Origin: MWAR01 sp035388825
Lineage (GTDB): Bacteria; Muiribacteriota; Ozemobacteria; Ozemobacterales; Ozemobacteraceae
Reading direction: 5' to 3'
DNA: 64,000 nucleotides
NCBI GenBank assembly: GCA_035388825.1
Contig: DAOOQQ010000004.1
Coordinates: forward strand, 1-64,000
Shown: one piece after another, positions 16,662 through 24,253 of the stretch
Layout of the letters: each line of letters starts with the position of its first letter
Position numbering within the stretch: the first letter of the stretch is position 1
Made by a program: the position numbers and the translations under genes
The notes under the pieces: model-generated
Databases searched by the model: none
Told to the model about the DNA's origin: nothing
Seen by the model: the letters and a program-made list of their open reading frames with translations, nothing else

Positions 16662-18539
16662 TTACAGGTCCATTTCCCAGGATACGGCCAGCCGCCGGCC
16701 GGGCTCTCCATACCCGTAGAGCCTCTGGGAACGGGTGTTGGCGATATTCAGCAGGGCCAGCCGGAGCGCGCCTCCGTGGAACCGGCTCAGATAGCCGATG
16801 TCCGTGCGATCCGTCGGGGAGACGGACCGGGTGTTGCCGGCATCGTCCCAGCTCGCCCCCCACCGGGCATACCGCGCATACACCTCGCCGTTCCCGGCGG
16901 GATGACGCAGCGTCAGGGCTCCCGCATGCCCCGGCACGCGGGGCAGGGTGAAGCCGGAGGTGAGGATCCGGGCCCGGGGCGTCCGGGAATACTCGAGCTC
17001 GATGCGGCAGCGGTGGCGGGACATCCGCACGGCAAGCTCGTGACCGGTGATTTCCGCGGTTTCCAGGTTTTCCGCTTTGATCCCCCAGGCATAGGCCGGG
17101 TCCGTCGTGGCGACGGTTCCGATGAGATTGTCGGCGCGCGTCCGGTAGCTTCGCAGTTCGACGGCGCCGTCGGTGCCTGCCCGCTGGGTGAGCGCGAGCG
17201 AGAGGGTGCGGCCCGTTTCGGGGGCCAGCCGTTCGTCGCCGTAGTTCGGGTAGAACCGCTCATTGAGAGCCGGGCGCCGGAAGGAGGTTCCCCAGGCGGC
17301 TTCCAGGCTGCGTCGGCCGAACTCCCGGGAGAGGGCTATCTTGCCAGTCGCGGCCGTGTCTCCGGGGTTTGTATAGCGATCGATACGCCCGATCGACCGG
17401 AGCTTCCAGCCGGCGGCCGGGCTCCAGGAAACCCCGCCCCGAAGCGCATCATTCGTCTCATCCCGTTCGAGGATGCCGTCATTCGAAGCTTTCGTCTCCT
17501 GGTGCGAAACGCCCAGGTCGATCTCGCCGCGCGACAGATACCAGAACCGGTCGAGTGCCTGCTGGTGGGTGAGCGAGCGCATGTCATACCCGTTCCAGGG
17601 GTCCGTCGGATCGTATCCGGCAAGAACCGCGTCCCGGCGGCCGGCCGTGAACTGCCATTCCCCATCCGGAAGGGGCCGCGCGGTATGCAGGCTCATCGTC
17701 GATTCCGACCGGTGCTGGGTGAAGTCGGGATCGTCGACGGGGGCCGAGGTGACCGGGGAAAACGTGTCCAGCGCCGTGTCCGACGAGCGCCAACCAAGGA
17801 GGAAACGGACGGAGGTGCCGTTGGCCGATCGGCTCTGGATCCCGATGTGCAGGCGCTCCTGCTCGAACGGGTCCGTTTCGGCGTTGCCTTGCCGCCCGTC
17901 AGCGGCCGACCAGCCCTGGGTCCGGAAGGTCATGCCGGAAACCCCCAGCGTGGCATTCGGAAGCGCCAACGCCGCGTTCAACTCGCGGCCGTTTCCCCCG
18001 ACACCGTCCGAAAACAGGCGGAGGCTCGAAGTGGCCGGGATGGCGGTCCGGAGATGGAGGACCCCGCCGATGGCGTTGCTGCCCCACCAGGAGGCACCGG
18101 AGCCTCGATACACCTCGACGGAATCGAGGAGCCCCGGATCGATATCCCCCAGGTCGGGATTTCCGGTGAAGGGGTCGTTGACCGGCATGTCGTCACGCAG
18201 GACGAGCACGCGGGCGCCGGTGAAGCCTCCCAGCATCGGGCTGGCGAGCCGCCCCGGCCCGCCCTGGGGCGGGGTCACGAGCACGCCGCCACCCAGGGAT
18301 TCGGGGCCGGTTGTCGGCAGAAACCTGCCGATCTTCTCCGCCCCTGCACGGGAGACGGCATTGCCTATGAGCTCGGAAGGGGGCTTCCAGGCCGGTGCTG
18401 TCACCGTGACCGTCGGAAGCTGCAGGACGGTCTCGGAGGCTGTCCCGGCGGGCAGGCTGACGGTTGGGAAAACCACGAGAGCCAGAACCGGCAGCAGAAA
18501 ACGGGAAAAACGGAAACCAAAACGATCAGAAACGAGCAT
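16662..18539 (-). CDS. TonB-dependent outer-membrane receptor, BtuB-like (cobalamin uptake)
   Basis: A 625-residue outer-membrane transporter. A signal peptide (core about residues 12-28, cleavage near PAGTAS) is followed by a plug domain with VLVLRDDMPVNDP and a VEVYRGSGASWWGSNAIGG block typical of BtuB-like plugs, then a beta-barrel rich in alternating aromatic residues. The start at 18539 is chosen because it lies downstream of the riboswitch terminator and begins the signal peptide; in-frame ATGs upstream fall inside the RNA structure. Cobalamin or a related corrinoid is the likely substrate because of the upstream cobalamin riboswitch. No inner-membrane BtuCDF genes are nearby, so import depends on genes elsewhere. 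Confidence 0.88.
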   Translation of the reverse strand: MLVSDRFGFRFSRFLLPVLALVVFPTVSLPAGTASETVLQLPTVTVTAPAWKPPSELIGNAVSRAGAEKIGRFLPTTGPESLGGGVLVTPPQGGPGRLASPMLGGFTGARVLVLRDDMPVNDPFTGNPDLGDIDPGLLDSVEVYRGSGASWWGSNAIGGVLHLRTAIPATSSLRLFSDGVGGNGRELNAALALPNATLGVSGMTFRTQGWSAADGRQGNAETDPFEQERLHIGIQSRSANGTSVRFLLGWRSSDTALDTFSPVTSAPVDDPDFTQHRSESTMSLHTARPLPDGEWQFTAGRRDAVLAGYDPTDPWNGYDMRSLTHQQALDRFWYLSRGEIDLGVSHQETKASNDGILERDETNDALRGGVSWSPAAGWKLRSIGRIDRYTNPGDTAATGKIALSREFGRRSLEAAWGTSFRRPALNERFYPNYGDERLAPETGRTLSLALTQRAGTDGAVELRSYRTRADNLIGTVATTDPAYAWGIKAENLETAEITGHELAVRMSRHRCRIELEYSRTPRARILTSGFTLPRVPGHAGALTLRHPAGNGEVYARYARWGASWDDAGNTRSVSPTDRTDIGYLSRFHGGALRLALLNIANTRSQRLYGYGEPGRRLAVSWEMDL

Positions 18540-18557
18540 GGGGCCGCGCCACCTCTG

Positions 18558-18590
18558 AAAAAAATGCCGCGCTCCCCGGGCCGGAGACGC
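18558..18590 (-). terminator. riboswitch expression-platform terminator
   Basis: On the minus strand a 7-base-pair stem with one bulged base (18569-18575 with 18583-18590) closes a 7-base loop and is followed a few bases later by seven T residues (18558-18564 as A on the plus strand). It sits between the cobalamin aptamer and the receptor start, where ligand binding would favour its formation and stop transcription. Confidence 0.6.
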
Positions 18591-18639
18591 CATGCGTCGT
18601 CTGTTCGGCACGATCTCCCGATCCGCGAGGAGTCGCGTG

Positions 18640-18790
18640 CTCATCCGTCAGGTATTCCGGCTCCCGGATCATCCTCCCGCCGGCCCTTCCCACCCTTGCG
18701 GGTAGTGGCTTGCCGGCGTTTGTCCCCGATTACGGCGACGGGCTCGCGCAGGTTTTTCACCTGCTTCCCTGCTGGCCTGCGGTCAGGCCA
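18640..18790 (-). promoter_or_regulatory. cobalamin (B12) riboswitch
   Basis: Read on the minus strand, the segment has the conserved aptamer blocks in order. These are CAGCAGGGAAGCAGGTGA (18757-18774), a GCCCGTCGCC-GTAAT-like stretch, a GCCACTACCC...GGGTGGGAAGG arm, an AGGATGATCC stem and the B12 box AGCCGGAATACCTGACGG (18645-18662). It lies directly upstream of the BtuB-like receptor and points the same way. Exact 5' and 3' limits are approximate. Confidence 0.88.
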
Positions 18791-18866
18791 TGGCGATGAG
18801 GCCCTCTGGATACCACAATCGGCCCATCCGTGCAAGAACCCGTTCTGTGCTGCCGGGCCTCTGTGG

Positions 18867-18872
18867 TAGGAT
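18867..18872 (+). promoter_or_regulatory. possible -10 box for the adenylate cyclase gene
   Basis: TAGGAT lies 26 bases before the GTG start at 18898. Transcription from about 18880 would give a short leader containing the GGGAGAGGA ribosome-binding site, which supports that start. No strong -35 was found. Confidence 0.35.
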
Positions 18873-18897
18873 GAACCGGTCGGAAGGGAGAGGAACC

Positions 18898-20220
18898 GTG
18901 AGCGGCCAGGCGGATGACCCCATGCAGGCGGGGACGGTGATGCCTGTTCTGAGCGATGCCCTGTTGCCCGAGGTGCGGCGTGAGATCAATGCCACCCTGC
19001 GGCCGGCATTCCTGGTCGGGGCGCTGTTCGGCATCTTCGCCGGAACCTTCATGCTGCTCATCCATTGGGTCGGCCTCATGCCCGATATGGCCATTCCGGC
19101 GTTGTGGGCGTTCGTGTGCGGGATCTCGGTGCTGGGTCTGTATGTTATGGCCAGGCGGGACGCCATTCCTGCCGTCAGGCCGTGGATCGTGGTGCTGCCG
19201 CTGGTTTCCCTGCCGACGCTCATTTTCGTGGTCTCCTGGTGGATCCTCCCGGGAGGGGCCGCAACCTACCTGACGGGGCCGCCGTCCTATCTGTATTTCT
19301 TCCTCGTCGTGCTGACGGGGTTCTGGATGCAGGCACGCGTTTCCATCGGGGCGAGTATCTTTGCCGCCGCACAGTTCATCGTCGCCTATCAGGTTGCCCG
19401 AGAGCATCTGCAGCATATCTCCGGCCCCGATGCGCTGTTCCTGCAGGATCTGAAGGATCCCGTCCTGTGGGGCTTCAAGGCCGTCATGCTGGTGCTGACC
19501 GGGATCGCGGTCGGCGTGCTGTCGCGATCGGCGCGCCGGCTGATCGGCCGGATGATCGACAAGGAGCGGGAGCGGGCTTCGCTCGACCGGCTGTTCGGCC
19601 AGTATGTCAGCCCGGCCGTGCGCGACCGGCTGATGGCCTCGGATGCCGTCCGGGGTGAGATGCGGGATGTCGTGGTCCTGTTCTGCGACATCCGCTCGTT
19701 CACGACGATGTGCGAGGGCATGTCGCCGGCCGCCGTCGTCGAGCATCTCAACCGGTATCTCGACGAGATGGTCGCCTGCATCCAGGCCGAGGGGGGCGTC
19801 ATCGACAAGTTCATCGGGGATGCGATCATGGCCACCTTCGGCGGGGTCGCACCGCTCGAAACACCGGCCGCATCGGCGGTGAAGGCCGCCCTGAAGATGC
19901 AACAGGAGCTGGCCATCCTCCGCTCCGACTGGACCCTCCAGAATCTCCCGCTCCTCCGGTCGGGAATCGGCATCCATTACGGCCCGGTTCTGCTCGGCCC
20001 GATCGGCAGCGAGCAGCGCCGCGAGTTCACGGTCATCGGGGACACGGTGAACGTTGCCGCGCGGCTCGAGGCCCTGACGAAGGACCACGCCTGCGGGATC
20101 ATCATTTCGGATGCCGTCCAGCATGCCCTGCCGGCCGAGCTGAAAGAGGCGTTCGCCGGGCTCGGCTCGACGACGGTCAAAGGGAAGACCCTGCCGGTGG
20201 AGATCTTCGGCAACACGTAA
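18898..20220 (+). CDS. membrane-bound class III adenylate cyclase, catalytically complete
   Basis: A 440-residue protein with about five or six membrane helices in residues 40-205, then a linker (GQYVSPAVRDRLM) and a class IIIb cyclase domain that makes cAMP from ATP. All catalytic positions are present: metal aspartates D264 (FCDIRSF) and D308 (FIGDAIM), adenine-selecting K304 and T378, and transition-state N385 and R389. It can therefore work as a homodimer, unlike the three cyclases at 41187-49619. The start is GTG at 18898 with GGGAGAGGA close upstream; an ATG 27 bases earlier lacks a good site. The membrane part has no named sensor domain that I recognise. It is divergent from the riboswitch-controlled receptor. 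Confidence 0.9.
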   Translation: MSGQADDPMQAGTVMPVLSDALLPEVRREINATLRPAFLVGALFGIFAGTFMLLIHWVGLMPDMAIPALWAFVCGISVLGLYVMARRDAIPAVRPWIVVLPLVSLPTLIFVVSWWILPGGAATYLTGPPSYLYFFLVVLTGFWMQARVSIGASIFAAAQFIVAYQVAREHLQHISGPDALFLQDLKDPVLWGFKAVMLVLTGIAVGVLSRSARRLIGRMIDKERERASLDRLFGQYVSPAVRDRLMASDAVRGEMRDVVVLFCDIRSFTTMCEGMSPAAVVEHLNRYLDEMVACIQAEGGVIDKFIGDAIMATFGGVAPLETPAASAVKAALKMQQELAILRSDWTLQNLPLLRSGIGIHYGPVLLGPIGSEQRREFTVIGDTVNVAARLEALTKDHACGIIISDAVQHALPAELKEAFAGLGSTTVKGKTLPVEIFGNT

Positions 20221-20273
20221 GTAAATAGTAAACAATATATTATTATGACGATACGAAAGCGAGGAAAAAGTCT

Positions 20274-21335
20274 ATGGCGCGGATCATGAAGCGGAAGCCC
20301 GGCAGAACGGTGACGAACGATCGTTCGCCGGGGATCGTGGAGCTTCTGCGCGACCTCGAGGCGATTCCTTCCCCGTCGGGATTCACCGAGGAGATCGCGC
20401 AGCATCTCATCCGGACGGCCGAAAAAGCCGGCATTACCGGTCGGCTGACGAACAAGGGCGGCGTGCTGATCGGCAACCATCCTGCGCCGACGCTGCTGGT
20501 GTCCGGTCATGTCGACACCCTGGGCGCGATGGTATCGCATATCAACGGCGATGGAACGCTGGCGATCACGAAGATCGGCGGCCCCCTCCTTCCCTCGTTC
20601 GAGGGAAACTATCTCACCGTCTGCACCGACGCCGGAATGCGGTATCGAGGCACTCTGCTGCTCAACAACCCGGCCGCGCATGTCAATCGCGCGGCCGAGT
20701 CGACCGAGAGAAAGCCCGAGAGCATGCACGTGCGGCTCGACGCGGAAGTGCGGCGCGCGGCCGACGTGGAGAAACTCGGGATCGGCGTGGGCGACTTCGT
20801 CTGTTTCGACGCCCGGTTCGAGCATACCGACACCGGCTTCGTGAAGGCGCACTTCCTCGACGACAAGGCCGGCTCGGCCGTGATGCTGGCCACGCTTCTC
20901 GAACTCGGTGCGGCGCGGCTGAAGAAGCTTCCCGTCTGCTTCTTCTTCACCACCTATGAAGAGGTCGGCCACGGGGCCTGTGCCGGTATTCCAGAAAGCG
21001 TCCGGGAGATGCTGGTCGTCGACATGGGCGTCGTCGGCGACCGGGTGGCGGGCGACGAGTATTCCGTCTCGATCTGCGCCAAGGACTCGTCGGGCCCGTA
21101 TGATCTGGGGATGCGCCGGAAGCTGGTCGGGCTGGCCCGCAACAATGGGATTCCGCACAAGGTCGACGTGTTTCCCTTCTACGGCTCCGACGGCTCGGCC
21201 GCCCTGCGCGCCGGCCATGATCTGCGTGTCGGCCTCATCGGGCCCGGCGTATCCGCCTCGCACGGGTGCGAGCGCACGCATGAGACCGGGCTGCGCGCCA
21301 CCCGCGATCTCCTTGTGGCATATTTGAAACAATAA
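20274..21335 (+). CDS. M42-family metallo-aminopeptidase
   Basis: A 353-residue co-catalytic metallopeptidase of the M42 (glutamyl aminopeptidase/FrvX) type, cytoplasmic, probably trimming peptides. Metal and catalytic residues are visible: H79 and D81 (SGHVDT), bridging D196 (FLDDKAG), the E229-E230 pair (YEEVGHG), D250 (VVDMGV) and a late histidine in SASHGCERTH. The ATG at 20274 follows a GAGG by 8 bases, and a TATTAT -10-like box lies at 20241-20246, so it may have its own promoter despite sitting 53 bases after the cyclase gene. It has no signal peptide. Confidence 0.88.
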   Translation: MARIMKRKPGRTVTNDRSPGIVELLRDLEAIPSPSGFTEEIAQHLIRTAEKAGITGRLTNKGGVLIGNHPAPTLLVSGHVDTLGAMVSHINGDGTLAITKIGGPLLPSFEGNYLTVCTDAGMRYRGTLLLNNPAAHVNRAAESTERKPESMHVRLDAEVRRAADVEKLGIGVGDFVCFDARFEHTDTGFVKAHFLDDKAGSAVMLATLLELGAARLKKLPVCFFFTTYEEVGHGACAGIPESVREMLVVDMGVVGDRVAGDEYSVSICAKDSSGPYDLGMRRKLVGLARNNGIPHKVDVFPFYGSDGSAALRAGHDLRVGLIGPGVSASHGCERTHETGLRATRDLLVAYLKQ

Positions 21336-21347
21336 TAAAAAACAATG

Positions 21348-21382
21348 AAAACGGGGCGGCGCTCAAGGCGTCGCCCCGTTTT
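21348..21382. terminator. bidirectional rho-independent terminator
   Basis: The arms AAAACGGGGCG (21348-21358) and CGCCCCGTTTT (21372-21382) pair perfectly, with further pairing inside around a small loop. A-rich sequence flanks the left and TTTT ends the right, so it serves both the M42 peptidase gene (plus) and the secreted-protein gene (minus). Confidence 0.85.
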
Positions 21383-21416
21383 GCATGCGTATGCAGACTG
21401 GCGGAGGGGATCCCCG

Positions 21417-23285
21417 TCAGTCGTTTTTGCGGGAGATGACTGTTGCGAGGCCCTCGGGGTGGGTCGAGGCTTCCAACTCACGCACGATGGCGCTGTCGCC
21501 GTTGATCTTCCCCTTCAGCACCGGCAGGTGTGTCTCCCCGTCGCGGGTGACGCGCAGCGTGAAGTCGGGCTCGCAGGGAAGAGGCTTCACCCCGTCGAGA
21601 TCGAGGCGGAACGGCCGGATCAGCTCGTTGCGCCGCGAGATCAGCCGCTCGACGGCGACCTTCTGGGCGAACGACGGCCAGCCGCTTTCCGAGAAACACC
21701 GCTCGAGATCGGCGCGGCTGAGCTTCGCGATGCGCAGGGCCATCCAGCGGGCATCGGCCCAGGAGCAATCCTTCCATGCCCGCGGCACATACAGGGGCCG
21801 CATGAGGAAGTTGATGGTTCCGAGCCGGGCGCGCACGAACGAGGGTTCGAACGAGTTCAGCTCACCGGACGGCTTCAGCCCGCCGAGGGTGCAGCCGAGA
21901 TCGCTCTGGAACTCGACGGTGCGGTCGAACTGGCGGGTTTTGAGGTTGTAGACGAGGCCGACGCGGGAGTTGTCGTCCTTCATGTCCTTGTTCTTGATCC
22001 AGGCGTTGAACACGATCGAGCCGCGGGTGACCCGGTCGCTCTCGGCGCCGGCCGTGCTGAGCGCCGCGCCGCCAAGCCGCTTGATCGCAGGGTTGTACAG
22101 CGAAAGCTGGCACTCCTTGAACTTCACGAAGGTCGCCCCGACATACTTCGGGTCGATCGATTCCCGTTCGGCCATCTGCTTGTCGACGATGCCATGCCCC
22201 AGGATCGTGTTGCCGTTCTTTACAAGCTTGTCGTCGAGCAGATACCGGTCGGCATGAAACTGGAACTTCGAGTTCAGCAGCATTTCGGACAGGCGGCTGA
22301 ACGAGTGGACGGCATCCGACCCGGTCTTCGCAGGCGGAGTGAAGATCAGCAGCGACTCGCCGGGGCCCGAGTAAAACTTCAGATCCTCGAACGAGGCGCC
22401 CAGGTCGATGGCGAGGCGGGTCATTGCGACGTCGCTGTGCACCTCGTCGCCCCACTTCAGCTTCCAGGTCAGGCCATACCGGTCCTTCACCGTGATCTTC
22501 GGCGAGGTGGCATCCTCCTTGAGCTCGTCATAGAACAGGACGCGCCGGGCATACCCGATGTCGAACCGGGCGAGCTTCTTCTCGCAGGCCCGGATCAGCG
22601 ACACCTGTTCGTTCACGAAGTCCTGGAAATGGTTGCCGGGCGCTTTCCCGCTCAGGGCCGGGTGGTCCGGCGCGGGCTGCAGGCGGGAGATCTCGACGGG
22701 GGAGAGCCGGGAAAGCTCCTCGCGCGAGACGGGAACGCGGCTGCCGCTCTTGAACAGCCGCGCCGCCTCGCGCTTCGCTCCGAGCGGGCCGATCGGCTGC
22801 TCGGGGGCGATTCCCTCGGGAACGGACATGGCCAGGCTGCCGCCGACCACGTTGCTGAGCATGCGGAACCGCCTGCCGAGCTTGCCGAGCGCCGACTCCT
22901 CGGGGGCTTGCGCCATGTCGGCCAGCAGGGCGTAATGGAGCCGCTGGAGGCGCACGAACTCGTGCGCCGCATCCCCCTCATCCTGCGAGGTTTTCGTGGC
23001 GGCGAGAAGCGCCTGCGCATCGGCCACCAGCTTCGCGTAGGCGACGGCAGAGGCGTTCTTCGCCTGCTTTTCGGGCTTGTCCGGGTATTTCGCGCGGAGC
23101 GCCTTCATCACGTCCGCGTGTTCTTCCTCGACGCGGTCGGCGAACGCCTTCACGTTCGCTGCCGAGAAGGACAGGACGGGGTAATCCTTCACGGCATCCT
23201 GCGCGGCCCGGGCCGGCAGGGGGATGGTCGTCGGAACGGCACACGCGAGTGCCAGGGCGAGGAAAAACGAAGATCGACGCGTCAT
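21417..23285 (-). CDS. secreted protein of unknown function
   Basis: A 622-residue protein with a signal peptide (core about residues 6-18, cleavage near ARAAQ). No named domain is recognised. Residues 30-150 are helical and charged. A central part has ITVKDRYGLTWKLKWGDEVH followed by a DVAMTRLAIDLGA helix, a pattern like the Lys-strand and Glu-helix of distant kinase-fold proteins; this comparison is weak. The C-terminal part is beta/alpha with scattered cysteines. GGAGG precedes the ATG, and an AT-rich stretch with TACAAT upstream may hold a promoter. It is the last gene of the minus-strand run that starts with alpha-2-macroglobulin, so a periplasmic role is likely. Confidence 0.68.
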   Translation of the reverse strand: MTRRSSFFLALALACAVPTTIPLPARAAQDAVKDYPVLSFSAANVKAFADRVEEEHADVMKALRAKYPDKPEKQAKNASAVAYAKLVADAQALLAATKTSQDEGDAAHEFVRLQRLHYALLADMAQAPEESALGKLGRRFRMLSNVVGGSLAMSVPEGIAPEQPIGPLGAKREAARLFKSGSRVPVSREELSRLSPVEISRLQPAPDHPALSGKAPGNHFQDFVNEQVSLIRACEKKLARFDIGYARRVLFYDELKEDATSPKITVKDRYGLTWKLKWGDEVHSDVAMTRLAIDLGASFEDLKFYSGPGESLLIFTPPAKTGSDAVHSFSRLSEMLLNSKFQFHADRYLLDDKLVKNGNTILGHGIVDKQMAERESIDPKYVGATFVKFKECQLSLYNPAIKRLGGAALSTAGAESDRVTRGSIVFNAWIKNKDMKDDNSRVGLVYNLKTRQFDRTVEFQSDLGCTLGGLKPSGELNSFEPSFVRARLGTINFLMRPLYVPRAWKDCSWADARWMALRIAKLSRADLERCFSESGWPSFAQKVAVERLISRRNELIRPFRLDLDGVKPLPCEPDFTLRVTRDGETHLPVLKGKINGDSAIVRELEASTHPEGLATVISRKND

Positions 23286-23327
23286 AGGTCCTCCATCAAT
23301 AATACATTGTATATAATCAAAGGTAGA

Positions 23328-24170
23328 TCAAGGCTTCATGGTCAAATCGGCGCCGTCGGAGCGGAACACGATGTTTCCGTTCTCGTCGGTTCGCAGGACG
23401 GTCGTGCCCAGCTTGCGCAGGGCGGCAATCAGAGGCGTTTCCGGGACATCCCCGTCGGGTTCGTCGCAGGTGATGACGGCATACCGGGGGCGAACGGCGG
23501 AGAAGAAGGTCTCGGTGACATCGGCGAGGCCGGTTCCGTGATGGGGCACCTTCAGCACATCTGCCCGGAGACGGTCTTTGCGCGTGCAGAGGTCGGCCTG
23601 GCCGTCGGCGAGGGCATCTGCCGCGAACAGGAACGAGACGGCGCCGAAGGTGAGCTTCAGAACCAGCGATGCGTCATTCTTCTCGGGGTGGGCCTTCGAA
23701 GGCCCGAGGGCCGTCAGGCTGTACCGGCTGCCTTCGAGCAGGACGTCGCCGGGATGGACAAGAAGCGTCCGGGCGGGGTCGCGCGGATCGATCGGGCGGA
23801 TGGTTCTGCCGATGGGAAGGGCCTTCACCACGGCCGGATAGCCGCCGGCGTGATCCTTGTGCTCATGCGTGACGACGACCAGGTCGAGAGAGCGGATGCC
23901 CCGCTTCTCCAGGTTCCGCAGAAGGTCGGCCGAGGTTTTCTCATACCCGGTGTCGATCAGGCAGGTTTTCCCGTCGGGAAGCCGGATGATCGCGGCATCC
24001 CCCTTGCCGACATCGATGAACGCGACTTCGAGCCAGCCGTCGGGAAGAGGTTTTTTCTGACCGGAAGCCGCCTTTCCCTGCGCCGAAGCCATCCCCGGCA
24101 GCAGGCAGCCGTGCAGCAGCACCAGACAGATCAGCAGGAACAGGGATTGTCGAGCCCGGAGTCGAAACAT
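23328..24170 (-). CDS. secreted metallo-beta-lactamase-fold protein, ComEC/Rec2 hydrolase-like
   Basis: A 280-residue protein with the metal-binding HxHxDH motif (H102, H104, D106, H107 in THEHKDHAGG) and the FIDVGKGDAAII opening typical of the stand-alone hydrolase domain of ComEC/Rec2. PHHGTG and an AVITCDEPDGD block continue the fold. The N-terminus is a signal peptide, and LLHGC at residues 18-22 could be a lipobox, so it acts in the periplasm or at a membrane surface. Free secreted ComEC-like hydrolases often cleave nucleic acids or phosphodiesters; the substrate here is unknown. It lies 83 bases after pbpC and 42 bases before the secreted unknown gene, same strand. Confidence 0.82.
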   Translation of the reverse strand: MFRLRARQSLFLLICLVLLHGCLLPGMASAQGKAASGQKKPLPDGWLEVAFIDVGKGDAAIIRLPDGKTCLIDTGYEKTSADLLRNLEKRGIRSLDLVVVTHEHKDHAGGYPAVVKALPIGRTIRPIDPRDPARTLLVHPGDVLLEGSRYSLTALGPSKAHPEKNDASLVLKLTFGAVSFLFAADALADGQADLCTRKDRLRADVLKVPHHGTGLADVTETFFSAVRPRYAVITCDEPDGDVPETPLIAALRKLGTTVLRTDENGNIVFRSDGADLTMKP

Positions 24171-24225
24171 ACGAAATGCTATTCCTTCCTCGAAAAATCG
24201 CCGGCGAGCGGGACCCGGCTATTCA

Positions 24226-24231
24226 TTATAC
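24226..24231 (-). promoter_or_regulatory. possible -10 box upstream of the ComEC-like gene
   Basis: A perfect TATAAT on the minus strand, preceded by GG, sits between the end of pbpC and the ComEC-like start about 56 bases downstream. No good -35 is visible. It suggests the last two genes of the run can be expressed separately. Confidence 0.35.
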
Positions 24232-24253
24232 CGGAATGGCCGGGGGGCGTGGG

